This document shows positions 14,880 through 22,870 of a DNA stretch of 64,000 nt, one piece after another. Source of the stretch: DRPG01 sp964655065 (GTDB lineage: Bacteria > Myxococcota_A > UBA796 > GCA-2862545); contig CAZZLC010000032.1 in the NCBI GenBank assembly GCA_964655065.1, positions 16,273 through 80,272 of the forward strand, in the 5' to 3' direction. Below the pieces are notes generated by a model. The model ran no database searches and was not told where the DNA came from. It saw nothing but the letters and a program-made list of their open reading frames with translations. Within the stretch, counting starts at the first letter, position 1; each line of letters opens with the position of its first letter. A program made the translations under genes and the position numbers.

Positions 14880-17096
14880 TTAGTCTAGCTCGATCTTCGA
14901 GAACTCGACGTACCCGTCACCGCGAGCGACCAGCCCCACGAAGCCCGCCCGAGCCGAGGGAAGGTCCGCCGCGACGCGCGTGCGACCGGCGCTCGCCTCG
15001 ATGCGCTCGCCCTCGGACCTGACCTCGATCTCGACGCGATCGCGGCCGAGCGGACGACTCGCGAGCACGCGACCCACGGCGACGTCGTGAAGAACGGTGC
15101 CGGAGCTCCGGCAGCTGTCGGGCGTCGGGTAGGCCTCCTCGATCTCGGCGATCACGAGCCGTCCTTCGTGCACGAGCACCCCGACGCCCGACAGCGGCAC
15201 CGGACGTACGAGCTCGTTCGAGACGGGATCGCAGATGGGTGCGGTGTCGAGCTCGCGCAGGCCGACGAGGATCCCCGCGGTGGGCCGCGCCTCGACCGGT
15301 GACCACGGCTCCCGACGCGGCGAGGGGGACTGGAGCGCCCACCAGTCGTCGGCGGGCCTGAAGTCGAGCTGCACCTTGGCGCGAACGTCGGTACGCGGGA
15401 CGCCGTCGAGCACGACCACCATCGGCGGGCCGGTGCGGCCCTGACGAGCGTGCTCTGCGTAGTGGCGAAGGCTGGCCGACTCGTCGACGCCGGTGCGCGG
15501 GCCCGACACGACCTCTCCGTCGTTGCGGGTCAGGCGCCAGGCAGGAATCCCCGCGAGGAAGAACGGCCCGACGTGTGGGAACTCCTGGCGGATGAAGTAG
15601 TGCAGCTTCTGCAGCAGAGCGTCGCGCTCCAGACCCTGGAGCTCACCGAGCGACGGCGTGCGGCCGCGCTTCGCCGCGTGGAAGCGCAGGATCTCCCAGC
15701 CGAGCGAACCCTCGGGCAGCCGCTCCTGCTCCTGCGCCTCCTGGCGTACCCTTGCCGCGAGACGCGCGATGGCGTCGAGCTCACGCGGATCGGTGGTCGA
15801 GGCCGTCAGCTCCTCCAGCAGCACGGCCGCCACCGCGAAGCGCCCGATCTCGCGGTAGTCGTCGGCGAGCTCGCGCATGGCGTCGCGATACTTGTCGGCC
15901 CTCACGCAGTCGCGCGAGGCCCGCCAGAAGTCGCGCGCGAGATCGAGCTGACGGCTGCGAGGCACCCACAGCATGTCGAGCTCGTCCTGACCGAACCGCG
16001 GCACCATGTCCGGGCACGACGACAGGCTGAAGTTGTGGTTGTCGCTCTCGAAGAAGCGCGCCCGGTTGCGCGGGAGCACCCAGTCGAGGTCCCGCGTCTC
16101 GTTGAAGAACCCGTTGGGGCCGACATACACGGGAAACCACTCCGGTACCCGGGGCCGGAGCTCGTTCCAGAGCCCCTGGTAGGCCTGCTCGCCGAGCCGG
16201 GCGAGGGCGAAGGCGTCGGCGGAACGACGGAGGGTCGAGAAGCCCCCGTGGTTGGTGTGGCCCCAGCCCAGCGCCGTGACGAGCAGCAGGTTCGCCGTGC
16301 TGCGCTCCTGCCACGAACGCTCCGCATCCTGGGCGATCGCCAACAGAGCCTCCACGACCCGACCCTCGCGGGCTGCGTCCTCCTGGTGAACCACCCAGGC
16401 CTCCTCGGCAGCCGCGATGCGCGCCGCCCGGGCCTTGGCTTCGGCGCGCTCCTGGACCTTCTGGAGGTCGGCGAGGGTCAGGGCGGCGAGCTCGAAGCCG
16501 GGATCGCGTCGAGAGGCATCCTCCAGGGTCTGGCGGGCCTCGGCGTAGCGCCCCTCGTCGAATAGCGCGACCCCCTTCGAGAACGTGGAGAACACGTCGA
16601 AGTCCGCGGTGTGACGGCCGATGGCGTAGCGGTCGCGGGCCGAGAGCTCGGCGCCCACCTTGGCGAGCAGCTCGGTGACCATGGCGGCCTCGAGCTCGAA
16701 GAAGCCGTCGCGCTCGCCGGTCCGCGAGGCCTCGAAGGCCACCTTGCCGGTCGACACCTCGGTCGCGCGGGCGTCGAGGCGCATGCGATCGTCGACCACG
16801 GTGAAGGATCCCACCACCACGTGCGTGGCCTGCAGCACCTTGCCGGCCTTCGCGGCGCTCGCCGGATCGACGAGCTCGCTCTTGCCGAGCTCCATCTCGG
16901 CGAGCACGTCCTGGAGCCGTGCGCGCTCGACCACGGTCACTCCGTCGACCCGCGAGAGGTCGGTGGTGACCATCGACTGCAGGCCCACGCCGAGCGCCTC
17001 GAACTCGGGACCTCCGGCGTTGTCGAACGGCAACACGGCGAAGCGCAGGCCCGTGGCCCACGCAGTGGCGACGAAGAGCAAGAGCCACGGCCCCAT
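14880..17096 (-). CDS. CsgG/FlgO-like lipoprotein-type domain with TPR region and C-terminal lectin-like domain
   Basis: A 738-residue secreted protein. The start at 17096 is preceded by GGGAGGT and gives a signal peptide (MGPWLLLFVATAWA). Residues 15-140 match the CsgG/FlgO pattern: RFAVLPFDNAGG, VTTDLSRVDGVTVVERARL, ATHVVVGSFTVVDDRMRLD. FlgO and CsgG act at the outer membrane; FlgO is a flagellar accessory protein in Vibrio. A TPR-like helical region follows (about 150-450). The C-terminal part (GFVGLVARGDGYVEFSKIEL) resembles a LamG/concanavalin-type beta sandwich. Its place between flagellar blocks supports a flagellar or envelope role. Confidence 0.72.
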   Translation of the reverse strand: MGPWLLLFVATAWATGLRFAVLPFDNAGGPEFEALGVGLQSMVTTDLSRVDGVTVVERARLQDVLAEMELGKSELVDPASAAKAGKVLQATHVVVGSFTVVDDRMRLDARATEVSTGKVAFEASRTGERDGFFELEAAMVTELLAKVGAELSARDRYAIGRHTADFDVFSTFSKGVALFDEGRYAEARQTLEDASRRDPGFELAALTLADLQKVQERAEAKARAARIAAAEEAWVVHQEDAAREGRVVEALLAIAQDAERSWQERSTANLLLVTALGWGHTNHGGFSTLRRSADAFALARLGEQAYQGLWNELRPRVPEWFPVYVGPNGFFNETRDLDWVLPRNRARFFESDNHNFSLSSCPDMVPRFGQDELDMLWVPRSRQLDLARDFWRASRDCVRADKYRDAMRELADDYREIGRFAVAAVLLEELTASTTDPRELDAIARLAARVRQEAQEQERLPEGSLGWEILRFHAAKRGRTPSLGELQGLERDALLQKLHYFIRQEFPHVGPFFLAGIPAWRLTRNDGEVVSGPRTGVDESASLRHYAEHARQGRTGPPMVVVLDGVPRTDVRAKVQLDFRPADDWWALQSPSPRREPWSPVEARPTAGILVGLRELDTAPICDPVSNELVRPVPLSGVGVLVHEGRLVIAEIEEAYPTPDSCRSSGTVLHDVAVGRVLASRPLGRDRVEIEVRSEGERIEASAGRTRVAADLPSARAGFVGLVARGDGYVEFSKIELD

Positions 17097-17149
17097 TGGC
17101 ACCTCCCGGCTCTCGAGACTCACACGATCTGGCGGCCGCGTCAGCGACG

Positions 17150-18259
17150 TCAGATGGCAGAGCGCCGGGGGACGCTCGACGGCGAGGAGAGCAGCTGCCG
17201 GGTGGCGTCGAGCCAGTCGGCAACCTTCTCGAGCTCGGCCTCCGTGCAGGTGGGATCGTACGACAGCCCGAGCCGCAGGCCATCCGAGCGAACCGCAACG
17301 TTCCGCAGCGTCACGGTGAGGATGGCGACCGTGCCCATCGTGGGGAGGTGCAGCTGGAGCGTGAACGTCGGCCCGAGCCGTCCGGCTCTCCGGGCGTCGA
17401 GGTCGACCTTCAGGCCCACCCCGCTCGCCGAGATGTCCACCACCTCGGCAGGCAGCCGACCGAGCTCGCAGACGAGGGTGGCGGAGGCCGGGTTCGTTGC
17501 CACCGGCCGGAGCCGGGTCGCCGCCCGGAGCTCCAGCGCGGTGGCGAGATTGCCGGGAAGCATGGCCGCCTCGAGCGGAGGATCGAACTGGAACACCCAC
17601 TCCGACAGGTCGAGCGTGCTGCCCCGCGCCGGCGCGAGGACCACGGTGCCGAGCAGCTCGACGACGTCGTCGGCCACGCTGACCTGGAGCCCCACCGGCA
17701 AGCCGGGCACGAGCATCTCGGCCTGGCCGGGGGTCACCCCGAGGACCACGGCCTCGAGCGACAAGTCCAGCACCGCGGCCGGGCTCGTCTTGTCCCCGAC
17801 GGTGAGGCGGGCCCGAAGATCGTCGAGCCGGGCGATGCGGCGACGTCGATCCTCGGTCACCGGGTCGCGCAGCCGCTCCTCGGTGCGAGAGAGGTGCGAG
17901 GCGAGGTCGTCGCGCTGCTGACGAAGGAGCCGGTTGCGCATGACCACCCGGTTCCGCGCCCGCTCGATCGACTCGCCGACCCGCACGAGCTCGTCCCATC
18001 GCATGGGGATCACCATGGAGACCTTGCCGTCGTCGTCATCGGCGCCGATTCGGCTCGCGCCGTCGGCGAGCAGTGCGAGGTCCTCCGCCATCCGATGACG
18101 GGCCCAGGCGAGGGTGAGGACCAGGGACAGCCCGACCAGCAGCCCGAGGCAACCCCGGACGACCAGTGACGGCGCGTCGGGGTCGGCCATCGGAACCACC
18201 AGAGGCCCCACCGCTCCCAGCGCGCCGCCGAGCCATTGGATCCGCACCCAGCTGTGCAT
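17150..18259 (-). CDS. Membrane HAMP-like protein with tandem PilZ domains (c-di-GMP receptor)
   Basis: A 369-residue protein. One or two N-terminal transmembrane segments (about 7-25 and 31-53) lead to a HAMP-like linker and a coiled coil (RNRLLRQQRDDLASHL). Two PilZ-type units follow: a degenerate one (about 139-235, DLSLEA motif) and a canonical one (about 245-360) with RAATR at 245-249 and DISASG at 275-280, the two c-di-GMP-binding signatures. It is divergent from flgB with a sigma-28-like site at its start. Such proteins act as brakes or switches on flagellar motors. The start at 18259 has no strong ribosome site. Confidence 0.8.
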   Translation of the reverse strand: MHSWVRIQWLGGALGAVGPLVVPMADPDAPSLVVRGCLGLLVGLSLVLTLAWARHRMAEDLALLADGASRIGADDDDGKVSMVIPMRWDELVRVGESIERARNRVVMRNRLLRQQRDDLASHLSRTEERLRDPVTEDRRRRIARLDDLRARLTVGDKTSPAAVLDLSLEAVVLGVTPGQAEMLVPGLPVGLQVSVADDVVELLGTVVLAPARGSTLDLSEWVFQFDPPLEAAMLPGNLATALELRAATRLRPVATNPASATLVCELGRLPAEVVDISASGVGLKVDLDARRAGRLGPTFTLQLHLPTMGTVAILTVTLRNVAVRSDGLRLGLSYDPTCTEAELEKVADWLDATRQLLSSPSSVPRRSAI

Positions 18260-18266
18260 GCCCGAC

Positions 18267-18293
18267 CACTCGGCGAGACCCGCCGCGACTTTA
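18267..18293 (-). promoter_or_regulatory. Candidate sigma-28 promoter for the HAMP-PilZ gene
   Basis: On the minus strand, TAAAGT begins at 18293, 15 bases separate TAAA from GCCGAGTG (18274 to 18267). Both boxes keep their cores (TAAA, GCCGA). The transcript would start almost at the ATG at 18259, so the mRNA may be leaderless or the real start codon slightly downstream. Confidence 0.4.
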
Positions 18294-18361
18294 GCGGAAG
18301 TTTGGGGCAACCTCGTTATCGGCCGCCAAGGCACCGTTGCCGGCTGCAACCCCGACGCGGC

Positions 18362-18388
18362 TAAACATCGCTGGAGGCCGACCGATTG
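18362..18388 (+). promoter_or_regulatory. Candidate sigma-28 promoter for the flgB operon
   Basis: TAAA at 18362-18365, exactly 15 bases, then ACCGATTG at 18381-18388. The -10 shares CCGATTG with the flgM site. The flgB start is about 34 bases downstream. Basal-body genes are usually class 2, so sigma-28 control here would be unusual. Confidence 0.42.
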
Positions 18389-18421
18389 GCTCGTCGCACG
18401 GAGGGAACCCCCTTGCGCACG

Positions 18422-18820
18422 ATGCCCTTGTTCGATGCCACCACCGGCGCGCTTCAGCGCGTGCTGGACCTGCGCCAGCAGCAGCACGCCGTGACGGCGA
18501 GCAACCTCGCGAACGTGGAGACCCCTGGCTACCAGGCCAAGGTCCTCGAGTTCGACGAGACCCTGTCGGCGCTGATGGAGCGGGCCCGACGCCAGGACCT
18601 CGCTCGGCCCGTCTCGTCGCACCTGGCGAGCCAGGCCGTCCGGGACCCCGAGATCGTCGAGGTCGAGGCGACCCCGTGGACCACCGACGACAACTCGGTC
18701 CTCCTGGAGCGCGAGCTGGCTCGGCTCCAAGAGAACAGCATGATGTACCGCGCCGTGGCCGAGGGACTCTCTCGCCGCCTCGCCATGCTCAAGTACGCCG
18801 CCGGCGACGGAAGAAGGTAG
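18422..18820 (+). CDS. flgB: Flagellar basal-body rod protein FlgB
   Basis: FlgB is a proximal rod subunit. The 132-residue product has the N-terminal rod helix (ALQRVLDLRQQQHAVTASNL followed by ANVETPGYQ), the ANxxTPGY signature of axial proteins, and the matching C-terminal helix. The ATG at 18422 gives the usual MPLFD start. A TTG at 18413 is better spaced from GGAGGG (18400-18405) and may be the real start. A further upstream start at 18386 would fall inside the promoter-like site. Confidence 0.93.
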   Translation: MPLFDATTGALQRVLDLRQQQHAVTASNLANVETPGYQAKVLEFDETLSALMERARRQDLARPVSSHLASQAVRDPEIVEVEATPWTTDDNSVLLERELARLQENSMMYRAVAEGLSRRLAMLKYAAGDGRR

Positions 18821-18822
18821 CC

Positions 18823-19242
18823 ATGGACCTCCTCGACACCATGAACATCGCGGCCAGCGGCCTCACCGCCCAGCGGGTCCGCGTCCAGACCATCGCGTCC
18901 AACCTGGCCAACGCGCGCACCACGCGCACGCCCGACGGAGGCCCCTACAAGCGGCGAGCGCCCGTGTTCGTGTCGCGCGCGCCGGAGTCGTTCGGCGACT
19001 CGCTGGACGCGGCCCTGGCCAGCGTACGCGTCGACCGCATCGCCGAGATCGACGACCAGCGGATGGTCTTCGATCCCAAGCACCCCGACGCCGACGCGGA
19101 CGGCTTCGTCGCCATGCCTGCCATCGACGTCATCGCGGAGATGGTCGACCTCATGACGGCCAGCCGCTCCTACGAGGCCAACGTGAACGCCGTGAACTCG
19201 ACACGCGAGATGGCCCTTCGGGCCCTCGAGATCGGGAGGTAG
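18823..19242 (+). CDS. flgC: Flagellar basal-body rod protein FlgC
   Basis: FlgC is a proximal rod subunit of 139 residues. The N terminus MNIAASGLTAQRVRVQTIAS followed by NLAN is the axial-protein motif, and the C terminus has SYEANVNAVNSTREM, the FlgC/FlgG-type YeaN signature. AAGAAGG precedes the ATG. The gene begins 2 bases after flgB and is followed 2 bases later by fliE, the standard flgB-flgC-fliE order. Confidence 0.95.
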   Translation: MDLLDTMNIAASGLTAQRVRVQTIASNLANARTTRTPDGGPYKRRAPVFVSRAPESFGDSLDAALASVRVDRIAEIDDQRMVFDPKHPDADADGFVAMPAIDVIAEMVDLMTASRSYEANVNAVNSTREMALRALEIGR

Positions 19243-19244
19243 CC

Positions 19245-19565
19245 ATGATCCGTGGAGTCAACGGGCTCGCCGCCTACGCGCGCGCGAGCGGGCTTTCCGG
19301 GGTGGGCTCCCCCACCGGCGTCGACGTGGCGCCGCCGACGGCCGGAGTCTCGTTCTCGAGCACGCTCTCTCGGGCGCTGAACGCGGTCGAGTCCCAACAC
19401 GTCCGAGCCGACACCGTGCTCGCCGAGCTCGCGAGCGGCGACCGGGTGGACCTGCACACGACCATGATCGAGCTCGAGAAGGCCGACATCGCGCTCCGCA
19501 GTCTCGTCTCCGTCCGTGACAAGCTCATCACCGCCTACGAGACGGTGATGAACATGAACGTCTGA
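19245..19565 (+). CDS. fliE: Flagellar hook-basal body complex protein FliE
   Basis: FliE joins the MS ring and the rod. The 106-residue product has the expected length and C terminus: LHTTMIELEKADIALRSLVS followed by VRDKLITAYETVMNM, matching the family's H-x-xMI-x-x-x-KA and VRNKxxxAYxEIM features. The unstructured N-terminal 40 residues are normal for FliE. A GGGAGG site precedes the start. Confidence 0.93.
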   Translation: MIRGVNGLAAYARASGLSGVGSPTGVDVAPPTAGVSFSSTLSRALNAVESQHVRADTVLAELASGDRVDLHTTMIELEKADIALRSLVSVRDKLITAYETVMNMNV

Positions 19566-19566
19566 C

Positions 19567-21123
19567 GTGAGACCTGTACTCGAACGCTGGATCGCCCTGT
19601 GGGGCGAGCTCGAGCTGAAGCGACGCGTTCAGCTCGTGGCGGTGACCGTGATCACGGTCGCCGTGCTCGTGGGCGTCGCGGTCTGGTCCGCGACCCCGCC
19701 GTGGCGGCCCCTCGTCGAGGGCCGCGCCTACGACGAGCTCCTCGACGCCGCGGCCTCCCTCGAGGAGTCCGGCATCCGCTACCGCATCAAGGATGGCTCG
19801 CTGCAGGTCCCCGCCGGTCAGCTCGGGGCCGGCCAGGCCGCGCTGGCCACGATGTCGGACCTGCCGGGACTCCAGGACGTGGGAGACGTCCCGCTCGGGC
19901 TCACGCCGTCCGCCCAGGGATGGGCGTTCGTGCGGGCCCGCGAGGGGGACCTGGCGCGAGTGATCAACGCGATCGACGGGATCGCGGCGAGTCGGGTGAA
20001 CATCGTCCCGACCAAGGAGTCGCTCTACCTCGAGGAAGCGGAGCCCGCCCGCGCGTCCGTGTTCGTCCGGCTGCGGCCGGGGCGAGCCATCGGGGACTCC
20101 CAGGTCCGCGCGATCCAGAACCTGGTGGCCGGGGCGGTCGAGGGCATGACCGCCGACCGCGTGGCGGTGGTCGACGACCGCGGCAATCTACTCGCCAACG
20201 GTGCGGGACCCCGCGACACCGCGGGCGACCTGCCGAGCGTACTGCTCGCGTACCGAGCCGACGTCGAGCGACACTACGAAGACGCCGTCAATCAGGCGCT
20301 GTACCCGATGATGGGGCACGAGGGACGCTTCTCGGTGACCGCATCGGTCGACGTGGACCTGACGACCACCTCGATCAAGAAGACCTCGCTCGACACCCGG
20401 AATCCCGGGGTCGTCAGCGAGGAGGTCGACGAGGTCACCAAGGAGCGCGAGAGCGCGGGCGGGGTTCCCGGCGTCGACGCCAACCTGCCCGAGCGGCCCG
20501 GTCAGGGTGCCCAGGGCGCGCTCCGCGAGGAGCAGAGCCGGATCACCACCAGCTTCAAGTTCCCCACCGTCGACGAGACCGCCACCCGCCCAGCGGGCAC
20601 CATCAAGCGGGTCACCGTGGCGGTGGTCGTGGACTCCACCAAGGTAGCGGAGCTCGCCGAGGCGGGCGGAACCGAGGCCTCGACCGTCGAGGAGAAGATC
20701 CGCGATACGGTCCGGGCCGCCGTGGGCATGGACGCCTCCCGCTCCGACGAAGTCATCGTGAACTTCATGCCCTTCACGCCGCAGCCCATGATCGAGGAGT
20801 CGGCGGGGACCGTGACGGCCACCGTGCTCGCTCACGACTCGATGCCCTACATGCTCGTGGCGCTCGCGCTCATCTTGGCCTTCGTGTTCGTGGTGCGGCC
20901 GCTCGTGACCAGCGTGACCCGTCCGCCCGCTGCAGCCGGCGTGGATCCGGAGACGCCGGAGGGCGAGCTGTCCGACGAAGAGCAGGACGAGCTCCTCGCC
21001 CAGCGGCTCCAGCAGCTGGTCGAGAACTTCGTTCCCGTCGACGCGATGGAGCTCTCCGAGCTCGTCAGTCACAACCCCCAGGCGGCCGCCAAGGTCCTGA
21101 AGCAGTGGCAGAAGTATGGCTGA
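19567..21123 (+). CDS. fliF: Flagellar MS-ring protein FliF
   Basis: FliF forms the inner-membrane MS ring, platform for the rotor and export gate. The 518 residues have a first transmembrane helix (about 21-40), the ring-building motifs (LLDAAASLEESGIRYRI, ARVNIVPTKESLY-like SRVNIVPTKESLYLEE) and a second transmembrane helix (about 420-440). The cytoplasmic tail contains the FliG-binding end (DAMELSELVSHNPQAAAKV). The GTG start lies 1 base after fliE. The end overlaps fliG by 8 bases. Confidence 0.95.
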   Translation: MRPVLERWIALWGELELKRRVQLVAVTVITVAVLVGVAVWSATPPWRPLVEGRAYDELLDAAASLEESGIRYRIKDGSLQVPAGQLGAGQAALATMSDLPGLQDVGDVPLGLTPSAQGWAFVRAREGDLARVINAIDGIAASRVNIVPTKESLYLEEAEPARASVFVRLRPGRAIGDSQVRAIQNLVAGAVEGMTADRVAVVDDRGNLLANGAGPRDTAGDLPSVLLAYRADVERHYEDAVNQALYPMMGHEGRFSVTASVDVDLTTTSIKKTSLDTRNPGVVSEEVDEVTKERESAGGVPGVDANLPERPGQGAQGALREEQSRITTSFKFPTVDETATRPAGTIKRVTVAVVVDSTKVAELAEAGGTEASTVEEKIRDTVRAAVGMDASRSDEVIVNFMPFTPQPMIEESAGTVTATVLAHDSMPYMLVALALILAFVFVVRPLVTSVTRPPAAAGVDPETPEGELSDEEQDELLAQRLQQLVENFVPVDAMELSELVSHNPQAAAKVLKQWQKYG

Positions 21124-22168
21124 CGACGACAAGCTGGTTGCGCTGAAGCCCAAGGGGGGCCCCGCGAGTCCCCCCGACGGCCTCACTGGGCCCCAGCGGG
21201 CCGCGATCCTCGTGATGTACCTCACCCGGGACGTCGCGAAGGAGGTGCTCCGCTACATGTCCGACAAGGAGCTCGAGCAGGTCGGGGCGGCCATGGCCGC
21301 GGTCGAGCAGGTCGAGCCGCGGACCATCGAGGGCGTGGTCGAGAAGTTCATCCGCGACATGTACGACGCCTGCCTCGTGCCGAGCATCGGGGCGGAGTAC
21401 GCCCTCGAGACCCTGCCGCAGCTCGTCGACGACCAGCGCAGACCGCGGCTGGTCTCCGCCCTGCGTCGCCGACTCTCCGACCGCCTCGCCGCCGTGGTCT
21501 CCCAGCACCCCGCGCGCACGGTGTCGGCGGTGCTCCGCGACGAGCACCCGCAGACCCAGGCCGTGGCCCTCCTGCTCATGGGCGAGGACAACGCCGCCGG
21601 CGTGCTCGCCTGCTTCGAGGAGGAGGAGCGGTCCTCGGTGGCCCTCCGCATGGCGCGGATCGAACGAATCCCGGCGGCGCTCGCTGACGAGGTCGAGGAC
21701 GGACTCCTCTCTGCCCTGCAGGAGACCGGCGTGGGCGGGCTCGTGATGCCCGGCGTCGACCGCACGGCGAAGATCCTCGGGCGACTGCCCGGCGAGGAGC
21801 AGCAGGCGGTCCTCGACGGGATTGCGCGAGGCGAGCCCGAGCTCTCGGACACGCTGCGCCGTCGCATGGTGGTCTTCGACGACCTCGGACGGCTCGACGA
21901 CCGGTCGATGCAGACGCTGCTCAAGTCCATCGAGCGGGAGAAGCTGGTCATCGCGCTGCGCGGGGCCAAGGAGGACATCCTCAACCTGGTCATCCGCAAC
22001 ATGTCGAGCCGGGCAGCCAAGGACCTCGTCGAGGAGATCGACGTGCTCGGCCCGAAGCCCAAGGCGGTGGTCGAGCAGTCCCGCGAGGAGATCGTCCAGA
22101 CGGTGCTGCACCTCCGCGAAGAGGGGGCCATCGTGCTGTCGTTCGGCGACGAGGCGGAGATGCTCTGA
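21116..22168 (+). CDS. fliG: Flagellar motor switch protein FliG
   Basis: FliG is the torque-generating rotor protein. The 350 residues show the three-domain pattern. The middle domain contains EHPQTQA, the FliG signature, at about 142-148. The C-terminal torque helix region reads DRSMQTLLKSIEREKLVIAL with the conserved charged residues for stator contact, followed by the NMSSRAAKDLVEEI motif. It overlaps the fliF end by 8 bases, indicating coupled synthesis of rotor partners. Confidence 0.96.
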   Translation: MADDDKLVALKPKGGPASPPDGLTGPQRAAILVMYLTRDVAKEVLRYMSDKELEQVGAAMAAVEQVEPRTIEGVVEKFIRDMYDACLVPSIGAEYALETLPQLVDDQRRPRLVSALRRRLSDRLAAVVSQHPARTVSAVLRDEHPQTQAVALLLMGEDNAAGVLACFEEEERSSVALRMARIERIPAALADEVEDGLLSALQETGVGGLVMPGVDRTAKILGRLPGEEQQAVLDGIARGEPELSDTLRRRMVVFDDLGRLDDRSMQTLLKSIEREKLVIALRGAKEDILNLVIRNMSSRAAKDLVEEIDVLGPKPKAVVEQSREEIVQTVLHLREEGAIVLSFGDEAEML

Positions 22169-22171
22169 CCA

Positions 22172-22870
22172 ATGGCCAAGCCCCCCGTCACCCCGGATGC
22201 GACCAACGCGCCGAACGCTCCAGCTCGCCCGCGCCACTTCACCCCGTGGCCGGACCCCGTTCGACCGTGGCAGCCCTGGCAGCGGGAGCGCTGGCTCCCT
22301 CCGGCCCCCAAGCCCCCGCCGGACCTCGAGGTCCACGAGCCACCGCCCATCAGCGCCGAGGAGCTGGAGGAGCTCCTCGCCGAGGCCAAGGAGGCAGGAG
22401 CGGCCGAGGCCCGGGCGGACCTCGAGGCGGAGCTCGCGTCGCTGAAGAGCGTGACCGAGGAGCTCGGGCCCGCCCTCGAGGAGCTGGCCCGACTGCGGCA
22501 CGCCACCCTCCTCGCCGCAGCCGAGGACGTCGCCGACATCGTGCGTCTGTTCGCCACCAAGATCGTGGGGGATTCGCTCGCGCTGCACCCCGAGGCGCTG
22601 CCCAAGCTGGTCCGCGAGGCCCTGGGTCAGCTTCCCGAGCAGGACGAGGTGACCATCGCCTGCTCGCCCCAGTCGGCCGAGTCGATGTCCCGACACCTCG
22701 AATCGGGACTCCGCGAACGCCTGGTCGTCGACCCCGAGCTCGGGAGCGGGGTGGTGGTGAAGACCCGCAACGCGAGCCTCGATGCGACCCTGAGCCACGC
22801 CGAGTCCGCGCTGGAGACCGCGATCCAGAACTGGCTCTCCGAGCAGTGGTGGGTAGGCGGAGACCCCTGA
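22172..22870 (+). CDS. fliH: Flagellar export ATPase regulator FliH
   Basis: FliH binds FliI and brings export cargo to the gate. The 232-residue product has a proline-rich N terminus, a long alanine/glutamate coiled coil (about 60-115, AEEL-type heptads; FliH often has GxxxG there, which is not obvious here) and the C-terminal VirB/HrpE-like domain (VADIVRLFATKIVGDSL, then LVVDPELGSGVVVKTRNASL with the conserved D-x-x-x-x-x-G-x-x-V-E-type turn). Its stop overlaps the fliI start (TGATG). Confidence 0.85.
   Translation: MAKPPVTPDATNAPNAPARPRHFTPWPDPVRPWQPWQRERWLPPAPKPPPDLEVHEPPPISAEELEELLAEAKEAGAAEARADLEAELASLKSVTEELGPALEELARLRHATLLAAAEDVADIVRLFATKIVGDSLALHPEALPKLVREALGQLPEQDEVTIACSPQSAESMSRHLESGLRERLVVDPELGSGVVVKTRNASLDATLSHAESALETAIQNWLSEQWWVGGDP

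Noticed and set aside
17097..17999. N-terminal extension of the CsgG-like gene to 17999
   Set aside because: It would run out of frame through the HAMP-PilZ gene. A signal peptide and GGGAGGT fix the start at 17096.
18316..18323. Perfect GCCGATAA on the minus strand as a main promoter
   Set aside because: No TAAA-like box lies 14-16 bases upstream on that strand. The site at 18267-18293 has both boxes with exact spacing.
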